From: an uncultured Granulicella sp.
GTDB taxonomy: Bacteria > Acidobacteriota > Terriglobia > Terriglobales > Acidobacteriaceae
DNA length: 45,945 bases
Reading direction: 5' to 3'
NCBI GenBank assembly: GCA_903932155.1
Contig: CAIZFH010000228.1
Location: 1 to 45,945, forward strand
Shown: piece after piece, positions 7,508 to 15,826 of the stretch
Layout: each line of letters begins with the position of its first letter
Position numbering within the stretch: position 1 is the stretch's first letter
The notes under the pieces: model-generated
The model's database searches: none
Told to the model about the DNA's origin: nothing
Seen by the model: only the letters and a program-made list of their open reading frames with translations
Program-made: the position numbers and the translations under genes

Positions 7508-7618
7508 TTAGAGACTAAGATGATTGTTTTGTTTGATTTGTAAGATTGACAACGGATTGAGCCCCTTGACAAGGAAAATACTGAGATCCTGGCTCCTCCA
7601 AAAAATCATGAATGCCGG

Positions 7619-7679
7619 GTGCAATGCATGAGGTGCTAGAGTTTTGACAGTTGCATTGCACAATTTCTTGTGCTATTCT
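7619..7679 (+). promoter_or_regulatory. Promoter with palindromic operator candidate upstream of tcmP
   Basis: A 10-bp perfect inverted repeat, GTGCAATGCA (7619-7628) and TGCATTGCAC (7652-7661), flanks 23 bp. A TTGCAT -35 candidate (7651-7656) lies within the right arm, with TATTCT (7674-7679) 17 bp further on. A TTGACA at 7644-7649 is 24 bp from the same -10, too far for standard spacing. The layout suits repression by a dimer looping or bridging the arms; no regulator gene is adjacent. Confidence 0.5.
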
Positions 7680-7704
7680 GGTCTAGCGAAAAAAAGGCGA
7701 AGAT

Positions 7705-8565
7705 ATGTCGAGCAGTAAGTCCTCGCAATTGAAACTTGATGAAATAGGGAAATGGTCCGAGCTAAAACTCGAAATCATTCGGAAATATGCGCATTCATAT
7801 ACAACGATTCTGACCAGTCACAGGCTGTCGCCGATTTATATTGACGGCTTCGCTGGTGCTGGCGAACACATCAGTAGGACAACCGGTGAGCGGATCAAAG
7901 GTAGCCCTTTGGAAGCGTTCGAGACGAGGCCATCATTTGCTGCATTTCATCTCGTTGACTTGGAAGGAACCAGGGCCGATGCTCTGAAAGCCCTTGCCGC
8001 AGGCAGAACCGACACAAAGATTTACCACGGCGATTGCAATGATGTTCTGTTGAACAAAGTTTTTCCGGAGGTAGCCAAAAGCGTATTTAATCGGGCGTTA
8101 TGCATTCTTGACCCGTACGGGCTTCATCTGGACTGGGAGGTTATACAAGCAGCGGGTAGAACGGGCCAGATTGAGATATTCCTCAATTTTGCTACGGGGG
8201 ATATGCAGAGGAATGTCTTCCGCAAAGATCAGAGCAAGGTTAGTGCGGAAAGTTTGGAGCGCATGAACCGATTCTGGGGCGATGAATCGTGGAAGCCGCT
8301 CATATATACGACACAGCAGGGCTTGTTCGGCGACATGGAGGAAAAGGATCGTCTGAGCGTTACCAATTTGCTTACGGCATTCAAATCTCGGCTCAAGAAA
8401 GTCGCCGGATTTGGTTTTGTACCAGAACCGGTTCCGATGAAGAACTCCAAGGGCACAGTGATTTATCACCTGTTTTACGCTTCACCTAAGTCTAAGGGTG
8501 GAGAACTCGGTCAGAAGATCGTCACGCAGATCATGAATAAATACCGTGAGGAGGGTCAAATATAA
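7705..8565 (+). CDS. tcmP: Three-Cys-motif partner protein TcmP
   Basis: A 286-residue protein of the TcmP family, recognised by the N-terminal G-K-W-S-E-L-K-L block, Y-I-D-G-F-A-G-A-G (45-53), K-G-S-P-L-E-A-F (65-72), F-H-L-V-D-L-E and C-I-L-D-P-Y-G-L (133-140). The order Y-I-D-G-F-A-G-A-G then D-P-Y-G resembles SAM-binding and catalytic loops of class I methyltransferases, so a methyltransferase-like fold is a reasonable inference; no substrate is known. It is followed by a DUF5131 gene with a 1-bp overlap (TAATG), the standard family partnership. AT-richer than the flanks and beside a transposon, the pair looks acquired. Confidence 0.9.
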   Translation: MSSSKSSQLKLDEIGKWSELKLEIIRKYAHSYTTILTSHRLSPIYIDGFAGAGEHISRTTGERIKGSPLEAFETRPSFAAFHLVDLEGTRADALKALAAGRTDTKIYHGDCNDVLLNKVFPEVAKSVFNRALCILDPYGLHLDWEVIQAAGRTGQIEIFLNFATGDMQRNVFRKDQSKVSAESLERMNRFWGDESWKPLIYTTQQGLFGDMEEKDRLSVTNLLTAFKSRLKKVAGFGFVPEPVPMKNSKGTVIYHLFYASPKSKGGELGQKIVTQIMNKYREEGQI

Positions 8566-9314
8566 TGTCTCTAGCCTCGAAGATCGAATGGACCGATGCA
8601 ACTTGGAATCCTGTGCGCGGCTGCACCAAAGTCAGCCCTGGTTGCGCCCATTGCTACGCCAGCACGTTTGCCGAGCGCTTTCGCGGTGTTCCAGGCCATC
8701 CTTACGAACAAGGATTCGACCTCAAGCTCATTCCTGACAGACTACAAACTCCATTGTCGTGGAAGAAACCCCAGCGAATATTCGTCAATTCTATGAGCGA
8801 TCTATTCCATCCGTCTGTGCCAGACGACTACGTCAGACAGGTTGCCGAGGTCATGAGGATGGCGGATTGGCACATCTTTCAAGTCCTCACCAAACGTGCG
8901 GATCGTCTACAGGCTGCACTATCTACATACTTGCGCGATATTGCCGAGTACGAACACATCTGGTGGGGGGTAAGTGTTGAGGACAAGAAATACGGGGTGC
9001 CGCGCATCGACCATCTTCGGAACGCTCCTGCGAGCATTCGTTTTCTATCCATAGAGCCGCTGCTGGAAGACATCGGCAAAATCAATCTCAAGGGAATTCA
9101 CTGGGTCATCGTTGGGGGCGAAAGCGGCAATGGGGCTCGCGTCATGGAAGAGTCGTGGGTCAAGTCTGTGCGCAATCAATGCAAGCGCGCGGGAGTTGCG
9201 TTCTTCTTCAAACAATGGGGCGGCGTGCGAAAGCACAAAACGGGTCGCAGTCTCGATGGTGTCCAATACGACGAATTGCCTGTGCTGAATTCCTTGATAG
9301 AAGGAGCGGCGTAG
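8565..9314 (+). CDS. DUF5131 / phage Gp37-Gp68-like three-Cys protein
   Basis: A 249-residue protein with the defining N-terminal W-T-D-A-T-W-N-P-V-x-G-C and three cysteines at 20, 27 and 30 (C-x6-C-x2-C-Y-A), a spacing suited to an iron-sulfur or metal site and reminiscent of radical-SAM proteins. Further family blocks are I-F-V-N-S-M-S-D-L-F-H, F-Q-V-L-T-K-R, W-W-G-V-S-V-E, S-I-E-P-L-L and G-G-E-S-G. The start ATG overlaps the tcmP stop and has a strong GAGGAGGG just upstream, so both proteins are probably made together. Found in phages and mobile regions; its reaction is unknown to me. Confidence 0.9.
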   Translation: MSLASKIEWTDATWNPVRGCTKVSPGCAHCYASTFAERFRGVPGHPYEQGFDLKLIPDRLQTPLSWKKPQRIFVNSMSDLFHPSVPDDYVRQVAEVMRMADWHIFQVLTKRADRLQAALSTYLRDIAEYEHIWWGVSVEDKKYGVPRIDHLRNAPASIRFLSIEPLLEDIGKINLKGIHWVIVGGESGNGARVMEESWVKSVRNQCKRAGVAFFFKQWGGVRKHKTGRSLDGVQYDELPVLNSLIEGAA

Positions 9315-9436
9315 GTCGCACAATGCGATCTAGCTTAATTTCGCTTACGCAGCTATCGTTATCCCGTTGAGAACGGAACGGCAGTGGGGCTCGGTGAAGC
9401 GATTTGCCAGTGAACCACGAAAGTAGAGGAGAACGC

Positions 9437-10888
9437 ATGGCAATTCGTTTGCATTTCTGGGGTGCGGACCAAACCGTCACCGGGTCGTCCCACCACATCG
9501 AATGCGCGGGCCAAAATGTCCTGCTGGACTGCGGCCTATACCAGGGCCATCGCCAGCAGGCAGCCGACATCAACTCACACCTGGCGCTGACGCCGGAGCA
9601 GCTTGCCGCGGGCGGCCTGAACGCCGTCGTCCTCTCCCACGCGCACATCGACCACAGCGGCGTGCTGCCACTGCTCTCGAAGCAGGGCTATCGCGGGCCC
9701 ATCTACACCACGCCCGCCACCATCGACCTGTGCACGCCCATGTTGAAGGACAGCGCACACATCCAGGAGAGCGACTCCGAGTTCCTCAGCAAGCAACGCG
9801 GTCGGCGAAGCTCCATCGGCATGCCTCCCGGCCCCGCGCCGGTCCCTCCTCTCTACACGCAGGACGACGCCGCGCAGGCCTGCCAACAGTTCTTGCCCGT
9901 TAAGCTGCATGAACCGCAACTGCTTGCCGGTTCCGCCAAGGACGCCGGCTTCACCATGACCACTGCCAACGCGGGCCACATGCTCGGCTCATCCTGCGTG
10001 CTTATCGACGCGGTAGAGAAAGGCCAGAAGACGCGGCTGCTTTTTTCCGGCGACGTCGGCCGCAAGAATCTCCCGATCATCCGCGATCCCGATCCCGCGC
10101 CCGCCGCCGACTACCTCATCATGGAGAGCACCTACGGCGATCGCCTCCACTCCCCCGTCGGCGATGTGAAGCAGAAGCTCGCCGACATCGTGAAGCGCGT
10201 CACCGCGCGCGGCGGACACATCATCGTTCCCGCCTTCGCCGTGGAGCGCACGCAGCAGCTCGTCATGCTGCTGCACGAACTCATCGACGCCAAGCAGATC
10301 GCCGACCTGCCCATTTTCGTCGATAGCCCACTCGCCACCGCCGTCACCACCGTCTTCCGCAATCACACCGAGGAGTGGGACGAGGGCCCCGCCGCCTTCA
10401 CCGCCAAGGGTGAGGACCCCTTCGGATGGAAGCGCCTGCGCTACACCCAGACCGTGCAGGAGAGCAAGGCGCTCAACGATCTGCACGTCCCATTTATCGT
10501 CATGTCCGCGTCAGGCATGTGCGAGGCCGGCCGTATCCTGCACCACCTCAAGAACGGCATTGAGGACCCGCGCAACCTGATCCTCATCACCGGCTATCAG
10601 GCGGAAAACACGCTGGGCCGCAAGCTCCTCGACAAGCTGCCGGAGGTCAACATCCTGGGCGCTCCCTTGCGCGTCCGCGCTGAGGTCGACTCTATCGACT
10701 CGCTCAGCGGCCACGCCGATCAGCAGGAGTTGCTGGACTGGATGGCCCCCGTCGCGCCAGGGTTGAAGAAGGTCTTTCTGGTGCATGGCGAGCTGCCGGC
10801 AATGACGGTGTTGAAGGGAAAGATCGAAGAACGTTACAAGCTGGAGGTTGTCTGTCCCAAACGCGGCGACCGCTTCGAGGTGGGCTAG
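9437..10888 (+). CDS. Beta-CASP metallo-beta-lactamase fold RNA nuclease
   Basis: A 483-residue protein of the MBL/beta-CASP family related to RNA-processing nucleases (CPSF73/RNase J superfamily). The metal-binding H-A-H-I-D-H-S-G sits at 68-75, with further ligands in A-G-H-M-L-G-S and F-S-G-D-V-G-R. Beta-CASP features follow (M-E-S-T-Y-G-D-R, E-R-T-Q-Q-L, D-S-P-L-A) and a C-terminal RNA-specificity segment with S-G-H-A-D-Q-Q-E-L. The ATG at 9437 is preceded by AGGAG. In cells this would degrade or trim RNA; the substrate is unknown. A 122-bp gap separates it from the preceding pair and its GC-rich codon use is that of the chromosome. Confidence 0.88.
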   Translation: MAIRLHFWGADQTVTGSSHHIECAGQNVLLDCGLYQGHRQQAADINSHLALTPEQLAAGGLNAVVLSHAHIDHSGVLPLLSKQGYRGPIYTTPATIDLCTPMLKDSAHIQESDSEFLSKQRGRRSSIGMPPGPAPVPPLYTQDDAAQACQQFLPVKLHEPQLLAGSAKDAGFTMTTANAGHMLGSSCVLIDAVEKGQKTRLLFSGDVGRKNLPIIRDPDPAPAADYLIMESTYGDRLHSPVGDVKQKLADIVKRVTARGGHIIVPAFAVERTQQLVMLLHELIDAKQIADLPIFVDSPLATAVTTVFRNHTEEWDEGPAAFTAKGEDPFGWKRLRYTQTVQESKALNDLHVPFIVMSASGMCEAGRILHHLKNGIEDPRNLILITGYQAENTLGRKLLDKLPEVNILGAPLRVRAEVDSIDSLSGHADQQELLDWMAPVAPGLKKVFLVHGELPAMTVLKGKIEERYKLEVVCPKRGDRFEVG

Positions 10889-10941
10889 CGCGTTTCGCCG
10901 AGTACGCTCTTCGCACTAGCAATATCTATGGCAAACTCCGG

Positions 10942-12231
10942 TTACGCCGGCGCTACAGGAAGGCCCGCGTCCACCAGCCCCGCGCGGACGGCACGCAGGT
11001 TGGGGAAGTCCGCCCCATCGTAGAAGCCCAGCATGATGCCGTTCATCTTGGTCTCGACCGCGATCTTCACGCCCTGCCGGATCAACTCCGGCGTCGCGCG
11101 CGGGCGCACCGCAACTCCACTGATAAGTTTGAAATCCGGCCCTACGTTTCCCCGCTCCTCGGTCAGCCATGTGCGCTTGCCGCTCATCGCCGTTGCCTGG
11201 CCGGTCTGCTCGGAGTAGTCCTGGATGCGCAGCGCATCCAGATGAGGTTTCAGTTGCACAATATCCACGCCGAAGTCGCGAATATTCTTGGCGTGTATGT
11301 CATAACGCAGCACCGTGCCGGGCTTCGCCTTGTGTACCGCCGGCTGCAGTACGTTGTAGAACGCGGCTACAGAGGCAAAGCGGAATTGCTGCCATTGGCC
11401 GAGCTCCGGCTGCGACGCTGGATCTTTCAACAACGCCGCCTGGATCTTCTCCAGATCGATGCCGAAGCCGGGCGCAGCCTTCTTGCATGCCGCGCAGAAG
11501 CATCCGCCGCCGCGCGCGGGGTCGCCGCCGACCGACTCGTCCATTAACACGATCGCCGACTCTATCCAGTCCACCTGGTACTTCTCGATCACCTCGGTGA
11601 ATGCGTTGACGGCATACTCGCGAACATCCGGCTGGTTGGGGCACACAGGACGAAGCCAATTGCGCACATGGGTAATCTCGCCATGAATGTTGCGATTCGC
11701 CAGATCGGCAAATTCGCCCTCCACGCGCTGCTTGTCCACCAGCGAGTGGGAGAACTCGAAGCCCACGCGCAGCCCGCGTTTGCGCGCCGCATCCACGAAC
11801 AGGCGCGTCCAGTCGGTGTCGGCCAGCCACGCAAAGTCGGACGGCCGCGGCTTGATGCGCCCATAGCGCTTCGGATCAAAATTCCAGTTCGCCCGCGCGT
11901 CCTCGGCCATCCAGAAAGGCCGCATAGGATTGTGAGGGTACGTCGTGGAGGTCTCAGGCCTGCGCTCCGGATGCATCTGCCCAATGATGTAGACCGAGTT
12001 CACCCCTGCCATCGACTGCACATTGTCCAGTACCTGCTCAACGCCTTCGTCGTGCAGGTCCCATGCATACAAGGCTGCTGTCACCTCAAACTGCCTCCAT
12101 GGCACCGTAGCCGGAATCGCTGTAGCGCTTGCAATCTTTGCTGCGCTCGCGGGGGCACTCTGCGCGCGTAACCACATGCCACTACCCATTGCAGCGGCTC
12201 CAGCCGCCTGTACAAATTTGCGTCGATTCAC
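10942..12231 (-). CDS. Tat-exported putative TIM-barrel hydrolase-like protein
   Basis: A 429-residue protein. The start is GTG at 12231, six bases from AAGGAG (12238-12243), and places a twin-arginine signal N-R-R-K-F-V-Q-A-A-G at the N-terminus with cleavage near residue 32. The mature part shows alternating strands and helices with R-V-G-F-E-F-S-H-S, Q-V-D-W-I-E-S-A and G-G-G-C-F-C-A-A-C-K, resembling acidobacterial TIM-barrel proteins grouped loosely with glycoside hydrolases. The C-F-C-A-A-C cluster may bind a metal. No catalytic pair can be assigned, so sugar activity is only suggested. It converges on the nuclease gene. Confidence 0.7.
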   Translation of the reverse strand: MNRRKFVQAAGAAAMGSGMWLRAQSAPASAAKIASATAIPATVPWRQFEVTAALYAWDLHDEGVEQVLDNVQSMAGVNSVYIIGQMHPERRPETSTTYPHNPMRPFWMAEDARANWNFDPKRYGRIKPRPSDFAWLADTDWTRLFVDAARKRGLRVGFEFSHSLVDKQRVEGEFADLANRNIHGEITHVRNWLRPVCPNQPDVREYAVNAFTEVIEKYQVDWIESAIVLMDESVGGDPARGGGCFCAACKKAAPGFGIDLEKIQAALLKDPASQPELGQWQQFRFASVAAFYNVLQPAVHKAKPGTVLRYDIHAKNIRDFGVDIVQLKPHLDALRIQDYSEQTGQATAMSGKRTWLTEERGNVGPDFKLISGVAVRPRATPELIRQGVKIAVETKMNGIMLGFYDGADFPNLRAVRAGLVDAGLPVAPA

Positions 12232-12696
12232 ACCACACTCCTTATCCGAAATCAATACGCGAACCCGCCGGGATCGTTGCCGTCTGCGCGACCGCCTAAA
12301 AGCTGCTCCAGCATACACCTCAGCTCTTGTAATGTCGCATTTGCGGTAAAGTGCCCGGTTGAGTCCGTCGCCGAGCGGCTTTACTCAAACTCCGTAATGC
12401 GGGAACTACACCACACCTGGATCCGAAGTACCGACTGTTCGAGGCCAACATACATGGGTTATTCAATGTCTAGGTCTGTTCGCGTATGGAAATTTATGAG
12501 GGAGTGCATTGGCGTTAGAAAGGAAGTGCCATGATCCTGGAGGCGCACACTCCATTTTTCAACTGGAGTCGGTCTCTCTCCGGCATGCGCTGTGCTGATG
12601 AAGGATTCGGGAGTGGGCTGGCGGTCGATTGGCTACGACATCGAGTTGAAGCGGAGGGATCAAGTGCTGTGGAGGACTCTGAGGAGAGAGAGCATC
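12232..12696. other. Intergenic region without a supported gene
   Basis: Between the Tat-exported protein gene and the end of the Crp/Fnr gene there is mixed-composition DNA. A rightward ATG at 12531 with a good AAGGAAG upstream opens a 71-codon frame running into the antisense of the Crp/Fnr gene. Its composition is unconvincing and I do not call it. The region should hold the promoter of the leftward Tat-protein gene, but no clear -35/-10 pair was found. Confidence 0.5.
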
Positions 12697-13371
12697 CTAG
12701 TGAAGTCGAGCCGCCGCTGCCCGCTTCTTCCTTTTTTCAGGAGTAGATTCATGATCAAGGACGACCGGCCTATTCGCTATCTGCTCCGGCAACCGATCAT
12801 GCAGCACTACGTTGAGCAGCGATTTGTGTACTTTGATGTGGCCGTTGTAGGCGATGTAGCCCAGTTTCCGAAACCGGTTCATGAAGTAGCTGACGCGAGA
12901 TCGTGTGGTTCCAATCATGTGGGCGAGGACTTCCTGAGTGATGGGTGGGATAGTGGTCGCCGGCTCCCCTGGCCTACCAAATTTAGCCATGAGGAGCAAC
13001 GTCCGCGCCAGACGCTTCTCACTGTTGTTGAAGAGTTGATCGATAAGATCTTCCTGGGTTCGAACTCCTCGAAGGAGCACAAACTTCAAGAAGAGATCGG
13101 AGAACTCATGCTTCTGATGCAGCAACTGCACCATCTCCTCACGATCCAACTTGAGGGCTGTGCCTGCGGTGGTTGCAGCGGCGGTCGCGATGCGAAGCCC
13201 CGATACTCCAGCGAGCGACTCCTCGCCGAAAAAATCACCGGCGGCAAGAAGCGTGACCGTGGCCTCTTTCCCCCTCTCGGAGACTACGGTGAGCTTTGCC
13301 CTACCGACCTCGAGAAAGAAGATCGAATTCGCGGGGCCGCCTTGAGAAAAGAAGACATGGTTCGCTTTCAC
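12697..13371 (-). CDS. Crp/Fnr-family transcription regulator
   Basis: A regulator with an N-terminal cyclic-nucleotide-type beta-roll (V-F-F-S-Q-G through G-D-F-F-G-E-E-S-L), a dimer helix and a C-terminal winged helix, I-T-Q-E-V-L-A-H-M-I-G-T-T-R-S-R-V-S-Y-F. The tail is Lys/Arg rich. The first canonical start in frame is GTG at 13371, giving 224 residues, but sequence upstream to about 13515 stays open and encodes F-D-P-A-S-Y-L-A-A-A-G-V, which looks like the normal family N-terminus. No ATG, GTG or TTG lies in that extension. The effector pocket lacks an obvious cAMP signature, so the ligand is unknown. Confidence 0.88.
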   Translation of the reverse strand: MKANHVFFSQGGPANSIFFLEVGRAKLTVVSERGKEATVTLLAAGDFFGEESLAGVSGLRIATAAATTAGTALKLDREEMVQLLHQKHEFSDLFLKFVLLRGVRTQEDLIDQLFNNSEKRLARTLLLMAKFGRPGEPATTIPPITQEVLAHMIGTTRSRVSYFMNRFRKLGYIAYNGHIKVHKSLLNVVLHDRLPEQIANRPVVLDHESTPEKRKKRAAAARLH

Positions 13372-13672
13372 ATGAATTGCCTTACGCGTTACTCCCGCGG
13401 CAGCCAGGTAACTTGCAGGATCGAATTTGGTTTTCTTTGTCCCTGAGATATCGAAACCTCGACTGTGTTCGCCCGCGAAGATGCTGTAGCAGCCGTGTGG
13501 ATTAAAAACAGAACACTATACCAATCATCGCAATCCGAATACACGCTAGTCTGTGCAATTCGGCTCGGTATTCATGAATTGAGAGGGCTGGTCAATATGA
13601 CTCACCCTTGACTTCAGGAGGTGAATGCTCGATGCACCCGACTAAGCGTCCTGCCCCCAAACCCCACATGGT

Positions 13673-13701
13673 TAGACATTGGTTCGCGCCCTTCCTATAA
13701 T
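13673..13701 (+). promoter_or_regulatory. Promoter upstream of cysK-cysE
   Basis: TAGACA (13673-13678), a 17-bp spacer and a perfect TATAAT (13696-13701). The predicted start near 13708 gives a leader of about 240 nt before cysK. Just upstream of cysK lies a small CCGGC/GCCGG hairpin. No known riboswitch core was recognised in the leader. Confidence 0.55.
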
Positions 13702-13714
13702 CGCAGATAGAGTG

Positions 13715-13843
13715 ATGAGCTATCCCAATCAGTACCGTATCGAACGTCCACGCGGGCCAGCCACGGTCAAGCTCTATGGGATGCAGGTCGGCGGAAGCCT
13801 CCACGGCCGTATCGCAGCATCTCCCCGCGCATTCTTCTGTTGA
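13715..13843 (+). CDS. Possible 42-residue leader peptide ORF before cysK
   Basis: An ATG about seven bases after the predicted transcription start opens a 42-codon frame (beginning MSYPNQYRIERP) whose last sense codon is Cys next to the stop (…R-A-F-F-C). The position in a cysteine-synthesis leader is suggestive of translation-dependent control, but there is one Cys codon only, no ribosome binding site and no evident terminator/antiterminator pair. It may be chance. Confidence 0.25.
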   Translation: MSYPNQYRIERPRGPATVKLYGMQVGGSLHGRIAASPRAFFC

Positions 13844-13949
13844 CCCCACCTCGTTCTGCCACCGCATTGGACGCTGCTTCTACAGCGGCAGCGCACACTC
13901 AGCAGCGCAACACCGGCCTCTCGCCGGGTTATGAGTCAAAGGGGACCCC

Positions 13950-14921
13950 ATGAACATCGCAGCGAAGATCACAGACCTCATCGGCAGCACACCGCTGGTG
14001 CAACTCAACCGCGTCACCCAGGGAGCCACCGCCACCGTCGTGGCCAAGCTGGAGAGCCGCAATCCGGCCAGCAGCGTGAAGGACCGCATCGGCTTTGCCA
14101 TGATCGAAGCTGCCGAACGCGATGGCAAGATCACACCCGGTGTCACCGTGCTGATTGAGCCCACCAGCGGCAACACTGGCATTGGGCTGGCCTTTGTCGC
14201 CGCGGTCAAGGGCTACAGCATCATCCTCACTATGCCGGAGACCATGAGCGTGGAGCGGCGCATCCTGCTGCTTGCCTACGGAGCAAAGATTGTGCTCACT
14301 CCTGGCCCGAATGGCATGAAGGGCGCCATCGCCAAGGCTGAGGAGTTGCAGCGCCAGACGCCGAATAGCTTTATCCTGCAGCAGTTCAACAATCCCGCAA
14401 ATCCGAAGATTCACTTCGAAACCACCGGGCCGGAGATATGGAACGACACCAATGGCGCGGCGGACATTCTGGTCTCCGGCGTCGGCACGGGTGGCACGCT
14501 CACCGGAGTCAGCGAATTCATCAAGCCGCGCAAGCCCGGCTTCTGGACCGTGGCCGTCGAGCCCACGGACAGCCATGTGCTCTCCGGCGGCGCTCCCGGC
14601 CCGCACAAGATTCAGGGCATCGGCGCGGGTTTTGTGCCCACGGTACTGAAGACGGAGCTGATCGACGAGGTCATCCAGGTGACCAACGACCAGGCCTTCG
14701 CCATGGCCCGCCGCCTCCCCAAAGAGGAGGGCCTCCTCGTCGGCATCTCCTCCGGCGCTGCCGTCCATGCCGCTGTGCAGCTTGCCCACGACCCGAAGCA
14801 TGCCGGCAAGTTGATCGTTGTCGTCCTGCCAGACTTCGGTGAGCGCTATCTCTCCACCGGCCTCTTCGACGAGCTGCGCCAGCAGGCCCTTGCCACGCCA
14901 ACCGCCGCTATCGCGCCATGA
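13950..14921 (+). CDS. cysK: Cysteine synthase A (O-acetylserine sulfhydrylase)
   Basis: A 323-residue PLP enzyme converting O-acetylserine and sulfide to cysteine plus acetate in the cytosol. Diagnostic features are I-G-S-T-P-L-V at 11-17, N-P-A-S-S-V-K-D-R with the PLP lysine K44, the substrate loop T-S-G-N-T-G, the phosphate-binding G-T-G-G-T-L-T-G, and G-I-S-S-G-A-A near the C-terminus. Length is normal. AGGGGA precedes the ATG. The last four bases overlap the start of cysE, so CysE and CysK are translated in tandem and could form the cysteine synthase complex. Confidence 0.96.
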   Translation: MNIAAKITDLIGSTPLVQLNRVTQGATATVVAKLESRNPASSVKDRIGFAMIEAAERDGKITPGVTVLIEPTSGNTGIGLAFVAAVKGYSIILTMPETMSVERRILLLAYGAKIVLTPGPNGMKGAIAKAEELQRQTPNSFILQQFNNPANPKIHFETTGPEIWNDTNGAADILVSGVGTGGTLTGVSEFIKPRKPGFWTVAVEPTDSHVLSGGAPGPHKIQGIGAGFVPTVLKTELIDEVIQVTNDQAFAMARRLPKEEGLLVGISSGAAVHAAVQLAHDPKHAGKLIVVVLPDFGERYLSTGLFDELRQQALATPTAAIAP

Positions 14922-15676
14922 ACCTCTTTGCCTCCATTCGCGAAGATATCCGCTGCGTCTTCGAGCGCGACCCGGCCGCCACTTCGCGGGCCATGGTTCT
15001 GCTCTGCTACCCAGGGCTGCATGCTGTCTGGGCGCATCGCATCAATCACTGGCTCTGGCGTAGACATCTGCATCTGCCCGCGCGCTTCCTCTCGCAGATC
15101 ACGCGCTTCTGGACCGGCGTGGAGATTCATCCTGGCGCGCGCATTGGCCGTCGCGTCTTCATCGACCACGGAATGGGTGTCGTCATCGGCGAAACTGCCA
15201 TCGTCGGCGACGACGTCACCCTCTATCAGGGAGTCACCCTCGGCGGTACCGGAAAGGGTGAGGGGAAACGTCATCCCACACTGCTCAAGGGCGTCTTTGT
15301 CGGCAACACAGCCAATATCCTTGGCAACATCACTATCGGCGAAAACTCGCGCGTCGGCGCAGGCTCGGTCGTCGTCCGCGACGTACCCCCCGACTCCACC
15401 GTCGTCGGTGTTCCCGCCCACATCGTCTACCAGAACGGCAAGCGCGTCCTCATCACCGATCCTCACGATGTCAACGACCCGCTCTCCGATGTCATCATCG
15501 CCCTGGCCGATGAGGTCAAGCGCCTTACCACCCGCGTCGAGCGGCTCGATGGCGAGCTGCAATCCGCACGCCAGGAGCCTGCCAGCACCTTCACCGTAGA
15601 GGAGGAAGAGCGCGCCCAGTATCGCACCGAGCAGGCCTCCCGATGGGACCACGTCAGCATGGGCGAGGGCATCTGA
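14918..15676 (+). CDS. cysE: Serine O-acetyltransferase
   Basis: A 252-residue enzyme making O-acetylserine from serine and acetyl-CoA, the step before CysK. The N-terminal helical part (F-A-S-I-R-E-D-I-R, then [14 protein letters not shown]) is followed by the left-handed parallel beta-helix with hexapeptide repeats. Catalytic-type residues appear in [13 protein letters not shown] and G-V-T-L-G-G-T-G-K. The C-terminus beyond the helix (about 190-252) is longer than in short EpsC-like forms and contains a coiled-coil-like E/R-rich segment. It starts inside the end of cysK. Confidence 0.95.
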   Translation: MNLFASIREDIRCVFERDPAATSRAMVLLCYPGLHAVWAHRINHWLWRRHLHLPARFLSQITRFWTGVEIHPGARIGRRVFIDHGMGVVIGETAIVGDDVTLYQGVTLGGTGKGEGKRHPTLLKGVFVGNTANILGNITIGENSRVGAGSVVVRDVPPDSTVVGVPAHIVYQNGKRVLITDPHDVNDPLSDVIIALADEVKRLTTRVERLDGELQSARQEPASTFTVEEEERAQYRTEQASRWDHVSMGEGI

Positions 15677-15826
15677 CCATCGCGCCTTTGTGTAAGGGTG
15701 GGATAGCGCGCCCTTTGGCCTGCGGCTCCTGCATTCTTGTATAGTGGGTAGGACATCTTTTCCGCTCTTCGGAGCGTCTGAATGTGGTTGTCTGCCATGA
15801 ACCATAAGGCTATAGGAGAGTCTGCC

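Noticed and set aside
12531-12746. A 71-codon rightward ORF with a good ribosome binding site
   Set aside because: It runs antisense into the Crp/Fnr gene, and its sequence shows no domain or convincing composition.
13708-13949. A known riboswitch or T-box in the cysK leader
   Set aside because: No recognisable SAM-riboswitch or T-box core, and no terminator/antiterminator pair was found.
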